Source: Natronogracilivirga saccharolytica (GTDB lineage: Bacteria; Bacteroidota; Rhodothermia; Balneolales; Natronogracilivirgulaceae). Taken from it: DNA of 64,000 nt. A program made the position numbers and the translations under genes. A model generated the notes under the pieces. It saw nothing but the letters and a program-made list of their open reading frames with translations. It did no database searches and was not told the origin of the DNA. Positions 1-8,491 of this stretch are shown here, piece after piece; the first letter of the stretch is position 1, and every line of letters begins with the position of its first letter. Location of the stretch: NCBI RefSeq assembly GCF_017921895.1, contig NZ_JAFIDN010000003.1, forward strand, positions 372,001 to 436,000. The letters run 5' to 3'.

Positions 1-2
1 GG

Positions 3-33
3 TTGACTCAATCTCTGTTGAACCATATGTTTT
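3..33 (+). promoter_or_regulatory. Possible promoter of the HAD phosphatase gene
   Basis: TTG at 3-5 lies 20 bases upstream of TATGTTTT (26-33), close to the Bacteroidota pattern TTTG-N19-21-TAnnTTTG. It ends about 27 bases before the ATG of the next gene. Both boxes have mismatches, so this is a weak call. Confidence 0.3.
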
Positions 34-60
34 TCCGCTTCAAACCGTTTTAAAATTACC

Positions 61-864
61 ATGGTACGATATTTTATTCTCGACATAGACGGATGCGTAA
101 CCATTCCGTTTCAAAGCCCCGACTGGACTGCCATCACACGAATTCGTGACCTGCAGCAGCAAAGCAAGTACGATGAACATGTCCCTGCGCTGAGTCTGTG
201 TACCGGGCGGCCGTTGCCCTATACCGAAGCAGTGGCCCAGTGGCTCGGCATTCGCAATACTATCATCTTTGAAAGCGGAGGCGGATTCTACCATCCGATT
301 ACCAATGAGCTTACCTGGTCACCTCACTTCAGCGATGAGATCCGCCGGAAGTCCCTGGAACTGCGTAAATGGTTTCAGGATGATGTGCTGTCCCGGTTTC
401 CCGGAGTGATGCTGGAATTCGCCAAGAAGACGGATGTCGGTATGGTGCACACAGACATCAATGAAATCAGGAAGGTGTATGACATCGCAGTGGAAAAAAT
501 CGCGGATGGGTATCCCGAATTCGAAGCACATTACACTGAAGTTTCGGTGAACATTATCGTTAAAGCGTGTAACAAAGCCTCGGGGTTGCAGTTTTTTGCA
601 GATGAACACGGCGTCACGGCCGATGAGATTGCTTACATCGGAGATTCTTCAGGGGATACCATGGCACTGGAATGGGCTGGAGCACCCTACGCACCGGCTA
701 ATGCAATCGAAGAAGTCCGGAAACGGGCCGATGTGATGAACGGTAAAGCGACCCGGGGTGTGTTGGAGGCCTATCAACAGATCATCGCCCGCAATATGAA
801 GAACATGTCCGGAAACAATGTCCCCGCTCAGCACAAGCAGAACACTGCCAGTGAGGATCAGTAA
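61..864 (+). CDS. HAD-superfamily phosphatase (Cof/SPP-like)
   Basis: This 267-residue cytosolic protein probably removes phosphate from a small phosphorylated metabolite. HAD motif I is DIDGC at residues 8-12, with the nucleophile and acid/base aspartates at 8 and 10, and motif IV is GDSSGDT near residue 194. The long insert between them fits the C2-capped Cof, sucrose-phosphatase and archaeal phosphoglycolate-phosphatase branch. The ATG directly precedes the motif I strand, so the start is secure. It converges on the DUF4175-type gene with a 14-base gap. The last 20 or so residues are polar and low in complexity. The substrate cannot be told from sequence; phosphoglycolate or a sugar phosphate are family-level guesses. 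Confidence 0.8.
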   Translation: MVRYFILDIDGCVTIPFQSPDWTAITRIRDLQQQSKYDEHVPALSLCTGRPLPYTEAVAQWLGIRNTIIFESGGGFYHPITNELTWSPHFSDEIRRKSLELRKWFQDDVLSRFPGVMLEFAKKTDVGMVHTDINEIRKVYDIAVEKIADGYPEFEAHYTEVSVNIIVKACNKASGLQFFADEHGVTADEIAYIGDSSGDTMALEWAGAPYAPANAIEEVRKRADVMNGKATRGVLEAYQQIIARNMKNMSGNNVPAQHKQNTASEDQ

Positions 865-878
865 TAAAACTCCCAAGC

Positions 879-3800
879 TCAGTTTTCGGACCTGATGCCG
901 GGCTCATCCATCTGTTCCTCCATCAGTTGAAAGTAGCGTTCAATCAATCGCTGATAGTCGTCACGGAAACGGGAGAAATCGCTTGATTCTGCTCCTGAGC
1001 GGATCTCTTCCCTGAGTTCCTCCATGGTCATTTCAGGAATCTCCTGTTCATCGTAATCTTCTGCCGTTTCACCAAGACGCTCCTCCTCATCTTCATCCCG
1101 CCGGTGTACCGACTCCTCGACCTCAAGCATGCGTGACAGAATATTGTGCTGCCTCTCGACCATCAGGTCATCCGTGGAGCCGCCGCGCATATCATTGATG
1201 GCATCTTCCATTTCTTCGGAAAGGCGCTCCATTTCGCTCATCAGGCGGTCACCTTCCAGGCCACCGCGCCGCTGAAGTTCCCGCATTTGCTCTCTTATCT
1301 GATTCTGCTGTCGTGCCATCTGGTCGAGACGCTCCATGTGATCCCTGGTAAGCCGCTCGCCTGCAATATCATTGATGAAATCCTGAATCTGTTCGTTCAA
1401 CTGCTGCTGTTCCTCAGACATGCCCTGCATCTGCTCCATCATCTGCTGCATGCTCATGGCACCTTCTCCGCCGCCGTTGCTCATGTCGTTAAGCTGATCG
1501 AGCAGATCGGCAACCATGGTGCCAATCTCATTCAGGCCGCCAAGTGACAGGCGTTCCTGTGACGTCGACCTTGACCGGTCACGGTCAATGAGATAATCGA
1601 CAGCTCTGTCCATATGGCGCTGAATCTCCCGTTTGCGGTCATTGATTTTGTTGGAAAACTGGGGGATTTCAGCGGAAACCTGATACAGCGAATCCGTGAG
1701 CATATTAAACTGGCCGTTGATGTTGCGCTGCCGGCGGGCCTGCTCGATAAATCCCGGACTGTTGGAAGTCAGGTCGGATGTCCGCCTGAGCACATCTTCC
1801 TGCTCTTCAGACAGCAGAATGACAGACTCCAGTATGTATTTCAGGGCCTGCATGTTGATGTCGATGGTCTGCTGCTGCATGCTTTCCCTCATACCGGACA
1901 TGGTCTGGGCCATCTGGTCCATTTGCCGGCTCATGTCCTGCTGATCCTGCTGCATTTGTGACGGATCAGCCTGGTCATCCTGCATGTCCATGATATTCTG
2001 CTCCAGCTGCTGATCCAGATCTTCCATCTGCCGGCCGATTTCCTCGCTCATTTCCTGAATCCGCTCCTGTTGCCTTTTCGGACTGCTTTCGGGCATTTTC
2101 TCGATCTTGTCTGACAACTCCTTCATCTGCTCGCGGATTTGCTCCTGCTGATTTATCTGCTCCGGGCCATACTCCTCAGATTCCGATAGCTCTGACTCTC
2201 GCTGGCTGAGATCCTCAAAAAGTTTGGACATCCGGTCAAGATCCGCATCAAGACGAAGCGACTTGAAAAGCTCGAGGGTTCGCTCGAGTCGCTCCCGGTA
2301 CTTTTCCTCGCTGAACTCGATATTGTCAATTTGTTCACGCAGCTGGCTTTGGTCGAAATTGCCCAGGTTTTCCTGCATCTCTTCAAGCAGTTTCAGGATC
2401 TCCGGATCATCGATCTCATCCATCAGCTGCTGCAGCTCCCTGTATCGCTCAACCGTTTCGTCCGACATCATGTCCTGCTGTTCCATATCCCTCGTCAGTT
2501 CATCAAACTCGCGCTTGAGATCTTCCAGCTGCTGTTCGATGTCGCTGCGCTGATCACTGATATCTTCAAGCATCTGGGACTGCTCCCACTCATCATCCGG
2601 ATTGGTCCGGATTTCCTCGCGCAGCTGCTCAAGGTCATCCTGCATTCTCCGGTGTGATTGCTCAACCTCAGAAAACCGGTCCTCGAAATCCGACTCTTTT
2701 TCATCCTGTTCAAAGAACCGGGAAGCCAGTGACGGTATCTCTATCACGTGGGTTGATGAACGCGAGGTCTGGTATCCGCTGATCTCGTTGTTGTCGGTTA
2801 CCTCTACCCAGTATTCCAGCCGGTCCATGGGGCCAAGTCCCATATCGCTGACATCCCAGTCGAACTCAGCCATTCCGCTCGTGTTCTCAGGTACGCCAAG
2901 GTCGATGCTGCCTTCAACCGGCTTGTCAACAAACGCCTTGTGCAGGCGATAGTTCAGTTCCGATCCGGTAAAACCGAAGTCATCTTCATATTCGTAAAGC
3001 AGCGGCACCATATCGCCGACAAAATCTTCCACTCGTGATTCCGGGCTCAGGATCTCGACGCGCGGTGCCTGGTCTTCAATCACGGACAGGCGGAAACGGA
3101 AAGGGTTGCTGTTGCGCAGTCCGTATTCATCCTCCATGGCAAAATGAAAACGTTCATCTGATTCGGCTGTGAGCCCGGCCGTCATCAGCGTATCGGGGGA
3201 GACAGATAGAGTATCCCCGCTGTTTTCAGCAATGAGGGAAATACTGCTAAGCGGTTTGTTTTTTCGCGTGGTTATGCTGATTTCGGATCCCTTGACGGTT
3301 TCAACCCGGTTAAACGGATAGGAGTGGGTTTCACTGTCCATGCCGGTGTACTCCGGCGGATGAGTGGTCACTTTGAAATCCTGGAGACGGGGAAGCAGTT
3401 CGACCCGTACGTTTTTCCGCTCGCTGCGGAACCCGTCCATATCCACAAAATATTCGCTGTCTTCAAAAAGGTCGGTTTCCCTGGAAACGAAGCTGCCGTC
3501 ATCGCCGCGGGTCATGCCCTGGAGCCGGGATTCGCTTTCCTGTCCGGACCGGATTCCCATGCGCACCTGCTCCGGCACGTCTCCGTCAAAACGAACCGAA
3601 ACCTGGAATGAGGAACCCTGTTCGATGGTGGTATCGCCGGGAGTAATGGTAAACTCGTAGGGTATGGGCGGCTGATAACTGGCCCAGAAGGTGCTGCTTC
3701 GGTAAAGTGCGTCACTGAACAGAAAGATTGCACCCAGAAAGATCAGGGCGGATGATGCTGAAATCGTCAGTGACCACCGGAAATATCGGGAGACCGGGTG

Positions 3801-4235
3801 GGTGTGCAGGTATGCATTCAGCCGTTCGTCCGGATTCTGTCCGGTAATCTGCTGAAGATTTTGCTGAATAGCTGCATCAGTCAGCCCGGAGGTGCCTTCG
3901 TTGCTGCTGTTGATGATGTCCAGGGCATGGCGAAGGCCGGGCATGCCTGTCTCATCGGCTGTCTTCCGGTAAAACTTCTGAAATCCGGGAAGGTGCAGTT
4001 TTTGATGCAGCAGCCATCCCGCAGCTGCACCGGCACCCGCAACGGCAACCCAGCTGACAATTTTGGCCAGCGGTGGCAGATAAAAGGCCTGTTCAACAAT
4101 GAGGAACAAGATGAGCATCCCGATGGCTGCTGAAATGGCAGCAAGTCCTGCCGTCAGCCGGCGCCGTCTGCGAAGTACGCCGTGTACAGAGCGAAAAACG
4201 GCTTCAATTCTGGTAAGATCGGGATGTTGGGACAT
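879..4235 (-). CDS. DUF4175-type membrane-anchored coiled-coil protein
   Basis: This 1118-residue protein has hydrophobic helices near residues 29-52, 60-77 and 155-178. An apparently extracytoplasmic region of about 300 residues, rich in beta strands and Ig-like in texture, follows. From about residue 510 to the end it is almost entirely charged coiled coil rich in Glu, Gln, Met and Arg, with many repeats of the type MEQMQ or EQMREL. This layout matches the large DUF4175 proteins of Bacteroidota, whose function is unknown; a scaffold or envelope role is inference. It is encoded alone and reads away from the MBL-fold gene upstream, with a 107-base gap. The family call rests on architecture and remembered resemblance, not on a search. 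Confidence 0.6.
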   Translation of the reverse strand: MSQHPDLTRIEAVFRSVHGVLRRRRRLTAGLAAISAAIGMLILFLIVEQAFYLPPLAKIVSWVAVAGAGAAAGWLLHQKLHLPGFQKFYRKTADETGMPGLRHALDIINSSNEGTSGLTDAAIQQNLQQITGQNPDERLNAYLHTHPVSRYFRWSLTISASSALIFLGAIFLFSDALYRSSTFWASYQPPIPYEFTITPGDTTIEQGSSFQVSVRFDGDVPEQVRMGIRSGQESESRLQGMTRGDDGSFVSRETDLFEDSEYFVDMDGFRSERKNVRVELLPRLQDFKVTTHPPEYTGMDSETHSYPFNRVETVKGSEISITTRKNKPLSSISLIAENSGDTLSVSPDTLMTAGLTAESDERFHFAMEDEYGLRNSNPFRFRLSVIEDQAPRVEILSPESRVEDFVGDMVPLLYEYEDDFGFTGSELNYRLHKAFVDKPVEGSIDLGVPENTSGMAEFDWDVSDMGLGPMDRLEYWVEVTDNNEISGYQTSRSSTHVIEIPSLASRFFEQDEKESDFEDRFSEVEQSHRRMQDDLEQLREEIRTNPDDEWEQSQMLEDISDQRSDIEQQLEDLKREFDELTRDMEQQDMMSDETVERYRELQQLMDEIDDPEILKLLEEMQENLGNFDQSQLREQIDNIEFSEEKYRERLERTLELFKSLRLDADLDRMSKLFEDLSQRESELSESEEYGPEQINQQEQIREQMKELSDKIEKMPESSPKRQQERIQEMSEEIGRQMEDLDQQLEQNIMDMQDDQADPSQMQQDQQDMSRQMDQMAQTMSGMRESMQQQTIDINMQALKYILESVILLSEEQEDVLRRTSDLTSNSPGFIEQARRQRNINGQFNMLTDSLYQVSAEIPQFSNKINDRKREIQRHMDRAVDYLIDRDRSRSTSQERLSLGGLNEIGTMVADLLDQLNDMSNGGGEGAMSMQQMMEQMQGMSEEQQQLNEQIQDFINDIAGERLTRDHMERLDQMARQQNQIREQMRELQRRGGLEGDRLMSEMERLSEEMEDAINDMRGGSTDDLMVERQHNILSRMLEVEESVHRRDEDEEERLGETAEDYDEQEIPEMTMEELREEIRSGAESSDFSRFRDDYQRLIERYFQLMEEQMDEPGIRSEN

Positions 4236-4342
4236 GGCGTGATGCGTCGGTGTAAATCTTCTTCTAAGTTACGATTAAACCGTCATGTTAGTATATGGCA
4301 AAATGGTGCCGGAAAACTGCAGATGAGCGGGCCGTCAGGATG

Positions 4343-5218
4343 CTAAAGATCGTCAAGAGTCCCGCTCCAGCTAATCAGCGGCCGCGCCGGATCCTCGGAC
4401 AGTGTGATGATCTCATTATTCGGATCGTGTTCCAGATAGATAAGTGTTTCGTTTTCAATGCATCCGGAAAACACTTCCATTTTTTCTTCGAACGTCTGAA
4501 GCGGACGCACATCAAATGCCATCACCCACGCCTGGGGCAGGTGGGCCGTGCTTGGCAGCAGGTCGGCGGCAAAGATCAGCTCGCGGTTCCCGTCCGAAAT
4601 GATCGGCAGCTGCTGTCCGGATGAATGTCCGTGTACCACCCGTATCTTAAACCCCGGCTCGTAAACATGATCATCATCAATTTCCCGGATCATGCCCGAT
4701 TCAGACAGTGTGCCGATATTTTCAGGAAGGTAACTTGCACGTTCCCTGATGTTGGGGCTCAGTGCATTCTCCCACTGCTTTTTATGCACCCAGTGGCGCG
4801 CATTCGGGAAGGTCATTACAGGACGATTTTCCCCGTCAAGCGATACGGCACCACCGCAGTGATCGAAATGAAGGTGAGTGAAGATGACATCTGTTACATC
4901 CGAATAGGTGAAGCCCTGTTCAGACAAAGATCTGGCAAGGGAATACTTCGAGAAATCCAGATCGTAAATTTTCGAGAATTTTTTGTCAAACTTGTGACCT
5001 GTTCCGGAATCAATCAGATAAACCCTTCCGCTCGCTTCTGACTGAACAAGCAGGCTGCGCGAGGTCATCCGGATGCGGTTCTTTTCATCACAATCAAAAT
5101 AGCGGGACCACAGGGTCTTGGGTACAACACCAAACATGGCACCTCCGTCCATGCGAAAATGACCGGTCTCGATGGTGAACAGTCGGAAACTCCCGAAGGG
5201 TGAAGAGCTTTGGCTCAT
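4343..5218 (-). CDS. Metallo-beta-lactamase-fold hydrolase
   Basis: This 291-residue enzyme carries the dinuclear zinc motif HLHFDH at 115-120, followed by CGG. Further probable metal ligands are in HGHSSGQQ, in AADLLP and in the C-terminal EHDP. The N-terminal segment with DGGAMFGVVPKTLW is typical of a bacterial MBL subgroup related to quorum-quenching lactonases, although lactonase activity itself is not shown. There is no signal peptide, so it should be cytosolic. The gene lies between the DUF4175-type gene and a small merR gene on the same strand, about 85 bases downstream of the latter. The substrate may be a lactone, a thioester or a phosphodiester. Confidence 0.8.
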   Translation of the reverse strand: MSQSSSPFGSFRLFTIETGHFRMDGGAMFGVVPKTLWSRYFDCDEKNRIRMTSRSLLVQSEASGRVYLIDSGTGHKFDKKFSKIYDLDFSKYSLARSLSEQGFTYSDVTDVIFTHLHFDHCGGAVSLDGENRPVMTFPNARHWVHKKQWENALSPNIRERASYLPENIGTLSESGMIREIDDDHVYEPGFKIRVVHGHSSGQQLPIISDGNRELIFAADLLPSTAHLPQAWVMAFDVRPLQTFEEKMEVFSGCIENETLIYLEHDPNNEIITLSEDPARPLISWSGTLDDL

Positions 5219-5303
5219 AACAAAGTAATTTGGATGCAGATTTGGCAGATAGCCGGAACTGGCAGTCAGACGATGCTGTCAGTGAAACGGATCCGGTAGC
5301 CGG

Positions 5304-5645
5304 TCAGATTTTTTTCAGCAAATCTGCCAGAAAAACCCGCACGCGGCTCAGATCCTGTGTCAATTCAACAGGCAATGACCCGTAATCTTCCTTATCTTCA
5401 GGGGATCGTTGTTTCTTTTGGTCTCTGAGAACTTTCTGTGCCCCGGCGGTGGAAAACTTTTTTTGCTGGATAAGTTCCTTCAGAGTCAGGATCAGCTGAA
5501 TGTCATCCTCCTTGTAAACACGTTTGCCGGCCCGGTTTTTTGAGGGACTCAATTCGTTGAAAAGGCTCTCCCAGTATCTGAGTACATGAGGTTCCACTCC
5601 GGTCATCCGGGAAGTTTCGCCAATGGTGTAGTAGAGTTTTTTCAT
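5304..5645 (-). CDS. Small MerR-family transcriptional regulator
   Basis: This 113-residue protein starts with the MerR winged helix-turn-helix: YTIGETSRMTGVEPHVLRYW, then RVYKEDDIQLI, within residues 4-55. After it come only about 40 residues, with no effector domain and no cysteine cluster for metal sensing. It resembles the short MerR proteins common in Bacteroidota, whose signals are mostly unknown. The frame stays open 60 codons further upstream, but that part would be hydrophobic and overlap the divergent glycosyltransferase, so the ATG at 5645 is preferred. It is divergent from the GT2 gene with 56 bases between the starts, so it may control that gene or itself. Confidence 0.8.
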   Translation of the reverse strand: MKKLYYTIGETSRMTGVEPHVLRYWESLFNELSPSKNRAGKRVYKEDDIQLILTLKELIQQKKFSTAGAQKVLRDQKKQRSPEDKEDYGSLPVELTQDLSRVRVFLADLLKKI

Positions 5646-5701
5646 TTTTCGGATATTAACAGATATACAACTCAGATAATAATAATTTAAAACAACAAAG
5701 T

Positions 5702-6775
5702 TTGGTGAAAAATCAAAGCTCAGGGACAACAGGGAAAAAATCACGGGGAAATGCTGATGAAACAGCGGGTCCTGCAGATATTGATGTGAGTATTGTCGTT
5801 CCGTTGCTGAATGAAGAAGAATCACTGGATGAGCTGATCAGACGTATTGATCAGGCCATGTCGGGGCAATGGGAGCATGAGGTGATTCTGGTCGATGACG
5901 GCTCTACGGATGGCTCATGGGGAAAAATTTGCGAGCTCAGTGAAAACCATGCGCATATCCATGGCATTCGTTTCAGGCGGAATTACGGCAAGAGCCCTGC
6001 CCTGCAGCAGGGTTTCCGCAAAGCCCGCGGCCGGTATATCGCCACAATGGATGCTGATTTGCAGGATGATCCCGCTGAAGTACCGCAAATGATCAGCATG
6101 ATACGTGAGCGCAACCTGGATTTGGTTAGCGGCTGGAAAAAGGAGCGGCATGATCCCATCAGCAAAACCATACCGTCACGTTTTTTCAACTATGTAACAT
6201 CATTCACAACAGGCATCAGGCTTCATGATTTCAACTGCGGATTGAAAGTATACCGCAGCGAAGTGGTCAAGCATATCACACTGTATGGCGAGCTGCATCG
6301 CTACATTCCCTATCTGGCAAAAGAACAGGGCTTCAATCGTATTGATGAAAAAGTGGTCAAGCATCACCCCAGGGAGTTCGGCACCTCGAAATTCGGTCTC
6401 AACCGGTTTATACGCGGGTTTCTGGACCTGGTCACGCTGCTCTTTCTGGATAAGTACATGAAACGTCCCATGCATTTTTTTGGCGGGATCGGCACTCTGT
6501 TTCTGATTGTCGGCGGCGGGATCACAGTTTATCTCTCAATCATGCGCCTGTTTTTTGACATGTATCTTACCGGCCGGCCGCTGTTTCTGTTCGGAATGCT
6601 GTTCATGCTCCTCGGAATTCAGCTGTTTGCAATCGGTTTTCTGGGGGAGATGTTCAACCAGAACCGTTTCAGAACCCAGGGCGATCCTGTGAATATCAGA
6701 GCAACCACAGGGTTCGGTAATGTGCAGGAAAAGCATGCACAGCAAACAGAAAAGGGTGGGAAGCAGCATGAGTAA
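5702..6775 (+). CDS. GT2 glycosyltransferase, polyprenol-phosphate type, membrane-anchored
   Basis: This 357-residue family 2 glycosyltransferase resembles dolichyl- or undecaprenyl-phosphate sugar transferases (DPM1/ArnC group). The GT-A fold shows VSIVVPLLNEEESL near 29-43, DDGSTDGS at 65-72 and the metal-binding DAD at 117-119, followed by QDDP. Two C-terminal membrane helices lie near 256-280 and 292-318. It would move a sugar from a nucleotide donor to a lipid carrier at the inner face of the membrane. The start is TTG at 5702 or GTG at 5705; no ATG is available before the catalytic domain. Its last codons overlap the next gene, so the two are probably co-translated. The sugar is unknown. 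Confidence 0.85.
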   Translation: MVKNQSSGTTGKKSRGNADETAGPADIDVSIVVPLLNEEESLDELIRRIDQAMSGQWEHEVILVDDGSTDGSWGKICELSENHAHIHGIRFRRNYGKSPALQQGFRKARGRYIATMDADLQDDPAEVPQMISMIRERNLDLVSGWKKERHDPISKTIPSRFFNYVTSFTTGIRLHDFNCGLKVYRSEVVKHITLYGELHRYIPYLAKEQGFNRIDEKVVKHHPREFGTSKFGLNRFIRGFLDLVTLLFLDKYMKRPMHFFGGIGTLFLIVGGGITVYLSIMRLFFDMYLTGRPLFLFGMLFMLLGIQLFAIGFLGEMFNQNRFRTQGDPVNIRATTGFGNVQEKHAQQTEKGGKQHE

Positions 6776-7601
6776 AATTGCCTATGATCCCACTAAGGAT
6801 AAATTCGCCGCGTGGATCCGCCGATCCCGTTTTCTGCGGACCCTGTTTTTCCGGATTCTGGACCTGTTTTTTTTGAGGAGCTGGTATGTCCGCTCGGCAA
6901 TGCGCCGGACCTTCCGCCGCGGGTTCTCATCACGGAAAAGCTGGCAGATACTGGATGCCGGCAGCGGATTCGGCCAGTATGACCGGTTCATGCTCAAAGC
7001 CTTTCCGAATGCCCGGATTCACGCCATTGACATCAAGGATGACTACCTGGATGACTGCCGTTATTATTTTCAGAAAGATATCGAAGCCGGCAGAATCCAG
7101 TTCAGGAATGCGGACCTGGTTACCGATGATCTGCAGGCGGAGTCGTATGATTTGGCGTTGTGTGTTGATGTGCTTGAGCACATTGAGGAGGATGTCAAGG
7201 TCATGGGTAATATAAAAGACGCCCTGAAGCCCGGCGGCTTATTCATCATGCATTCCCCTTCTCATTACTCTGAAGAAGACGCCGGAGATGAAGATTTTTT
7301 TGTGGATGAGCACGCCCGTGCCGGTTATTCTAAAGAGGAGCTTGGCGAAAAGCTTGAAAAGGCAGGCCTGGAGCCGGTTTCCCTGCACTATTCATACGGG
7401 AAATGGGGACATCGCGCATGGGTGATGCTCATAAAAATTCCCATGCTGTGGTTTACCCGCTTCGGGATGTATACGCTGCTCTGGCTGCCGTTTTATTATC
7501 TGCTGACGCTGCTGCCCGGTGTCTTCATGATGTGGCTGGACTGCCGGAAAAATAACGAGCGGGGTACGGGTATCCTGGGTATTTCCCGCCGTCCGGAATA
7601 A
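6768..7601 (+). CDS. Class I SAM-dependent methyltransferase with C-terminal membrane segment
   Basis: This 277-residue protein has the SAM-binding glycine loop ILDAGSGFGQ at about 61-70 and LCVDVLEHI as the motif II strand. Acidic residues in the middle (IDIKDDY) would bind the ribose. Residues about 225-260 are strongly hydrophobic and probably attach the enzyme to the membrane. The start at 6768 overlaps the stop of the glycosyltransferase by 8 bases and has a purine-rich GGGTGGGAAG upstream; an earlier in-frame ATG exists but would extend far into that gene. Coupling to a polyprenol sugar transferase suggests a role in envelope glycolipid or isoprenoid chemistry. The substrate is not recognisable. 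Confidence 0.8.
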   Translation: MSKIAYDPTKDKFAAWIRRSRFLRTLFFRILDLFFLRSWYVRSAMRRTFRRGFSSRKSWQILDAGSGFGQYDRFMLKAFPNARIHAIDIKDDYLDDCRYYFQKDIEAGRIQFRNADLVTDDLQAESYDLALCVDVLEHIEEDVKVMGNIKDALKPGGLFIMHSPSHYSEEDAGDEDFFVDEHARAGYSKEELGEKLEKAGLEPVSLHYSYGKWGHRAWVMLIKIPMLWFTRFGMYTLLWLPFYYLLTLLPGVFMMWLDCRKNNERGTGILGISRRPE

Positions 7602-7636
7602 AAAAAAGTCCCGGCTTCCTTGGAAACCGGGACTTT
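7601..7636 (-). terminator. Terminator of the tRNA operon
   Basis: A 10-bp perfect stem (7605-7614 with 7627-7636, arms AAAGTCCCGG and CCGGGACTTT) is followed on the minus strand by a run of T. It lies just past the last tRNA and at the end of the convergent methyltransferase gene. On the plus strand the T run is short, so it mainly stops tRNA transcription. Confidence 0.75.
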
Positions 7637-7641
7637 CATGG

Positions 7642-7714
7642 TACCGCGTACGGGATTCGAACCCGTGCTACCGCCGTGAAAGGGCGGCGTCCTAGACCCC
7701 TAGACGAACGCGGC
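7642..7714 (-). tRNA. tRNA-Glu (TTC), copy 2
   Basis: A 73-base cloverleaf with anticodon stem CCGCC/GGCGG and loop CTTTCAC gives anticodon TTC. The T arm is GGGTTCGAATCCC. The acceptor stem ends in a G1-U72 wobble pair. CCA happens to follow in the DNA at 7639-7641, but the other copy lacks it. It differs from the other tRNA-Glu of this cluster only in the D loop. Confidence 0.95.
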
Positions 7715-7724
7715 GTAATATGTG

Positions 7725-7799
7725 GGAGCCCAATGGGATTTGAACCCACGGCCTCCAGGGCCACAACCTGGCGCTCTAACCAACTGAGCTATGGGCTCC
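7725..7799 (-). tRNA. tRNA-His (GTG)
   Basis: Anticodon loop TTGTGGC between stems CCAGG and CCTGG gives GTG. The extra 5' G at position -1, base 7799, pairs with C73, which is the identity mark of tRNA-His. The D arm is GCTCAG-type and the T arm GGGTTCAAATCCC. CCA is not encoded. The length is 75 bases including G-1. Confidence 0.95.
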
Positions 7800-7818
7800 G
7801 TAAAGATCGGTGGAAATG

Positions 7819-7891
7819 TACCGCGTACGGGATTCGAACCCGTGCTACCGCCGTGAAAGGGCGGCGTCCTAGGCCTCTAGACGAACGCGGC
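7819..7891 (-). tRNA. tRNA-Glu (TTC), copy 1
   Basis: A 73-base tRNA with anticodon TTC, near-identical to the copy at 7642-7714. The D loop reads TCTAGAGGCC here against TCTAGGGGTC there. The acceptor again has G1-U72 and CCA is not encoded. Confidence 0.95.
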
Positions 7892-7916
7892 AGCAGATTG
7901 TCTGGTACTGATACTG

Positions 7917-7987
7917 AGGCGACAGGCGGATTCGAACCGCCGTACGAGGTTTTGCAGACCTCTGCCTAGCCACTCGGCCATGTCGCC
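7917..7987 (-). tRNA. tRNA-Cys (GCA)
   Basis: The anticodon loop CTGCAAA between GAGGT and ACCTC gives GCA. The acceptor stem is GGCGACA/TGTCGCC with the discriminator U73 expected for cysteine. The length is 71 bases, without encoded CCA. Confidence 0.95.
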
Positions 7988-8002
7988 ATAATTGCGGTTG
8001 TG

Positions 8003-8076
8003 TACGCCCGACAGGACTCGAACCTGTAACCTACTGCTTAGAAGGCAGTTGCTCTATCCGGTTGAGCTACGGGCGC
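8003..8076 (-). tRNA. tRNA-Arg (TCT)
   Basis: The anticodon loop CTTCTAA between ACTGC and GCAGT gives TCT, which reads AGA and AGG. The acceptor GCGCCCG/CGGGCGT again shows a G1-U72 pair, and position 73 is A. The length is 74 bases and CCA is not encoded. Confidence 0.95.
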
Positions 8077-8159
8077 TTTCAGGATACATGAAAACACCTT
8101 GCACTGCCGGTGTAAACCAGTAACCGCAAAAGAGTAACGGTTACGATGTATCAGTGTTG

Positions 8160-8233
8160 TCGGGGCGACAGGATTTGAACCTGCGACCCTCTGCTCCCAA
8201 AGCAGATGCGCTACCGGACTGCGCTACGCCCCG
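8160..8233 (-). tRNA. tRNA-Pro (TGG)
   Basis: The anticodon loop TTTGGGA between TCTGC and GCAGA gives TGG. The acceptor is CGGGGCG/CGCCCCG with the C1-G72 pair usual for proline, and A73. It is the first gene of the cluster, about 130 bases after the predicted promoter. Confidence 0.95.
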
Positions 8234-8372
8234 TACAAATATCAACCGGATATGTTCCTGTTGCCTCGTACCGATCTTTTCACCATCACTAACTGAAAGA
8301 ACACCCTGAAGATGCAGCAGACATGAAATTTGCCCGTTTATAATGGGCAGATCGCTGCATTTGCAAAGACTA

Positions 8373-8403
8373 CAAATATAAGATAATTGCAAATCCAAAT
8401 CAA
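8373..8403 (-). promoter_or_regulatory. Promoter of the tRNA operon
   Basis: Read on the minus strand, TTGATT (8403-8398) is followed after 17 bases by TATATT (8380-8375), which extends to TATATTTG. It therefore fits both the E. coli sigma-70 pattern and the Bacteroidota TAnnTTTG box. It is the only such site upstream of the six tRNAs. Confidence 0.6.
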
Positions 8404-8491
8404 TGAATACATGAATCAAAATTTTCAGAACAGGAACAATTCAAATCTTCCGGCCAGTCATGAATACAGGATTTCCGGAAAAGCATGCCCT

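Noticed and set aside
7676-7969. Open frame across the tRNA cluster on the plus strand
   Set aside because: It reads the antisense of three tRNAs, and such frames give typical false proteins with repeated tRNA-derived words.
8141-8419. Open frame over tRNA-Pro on the minus strand
   Set aside because: The translated C-terminus is the well-known false peptide that results from translating a tRNA-Pro gene; the rest is leader.
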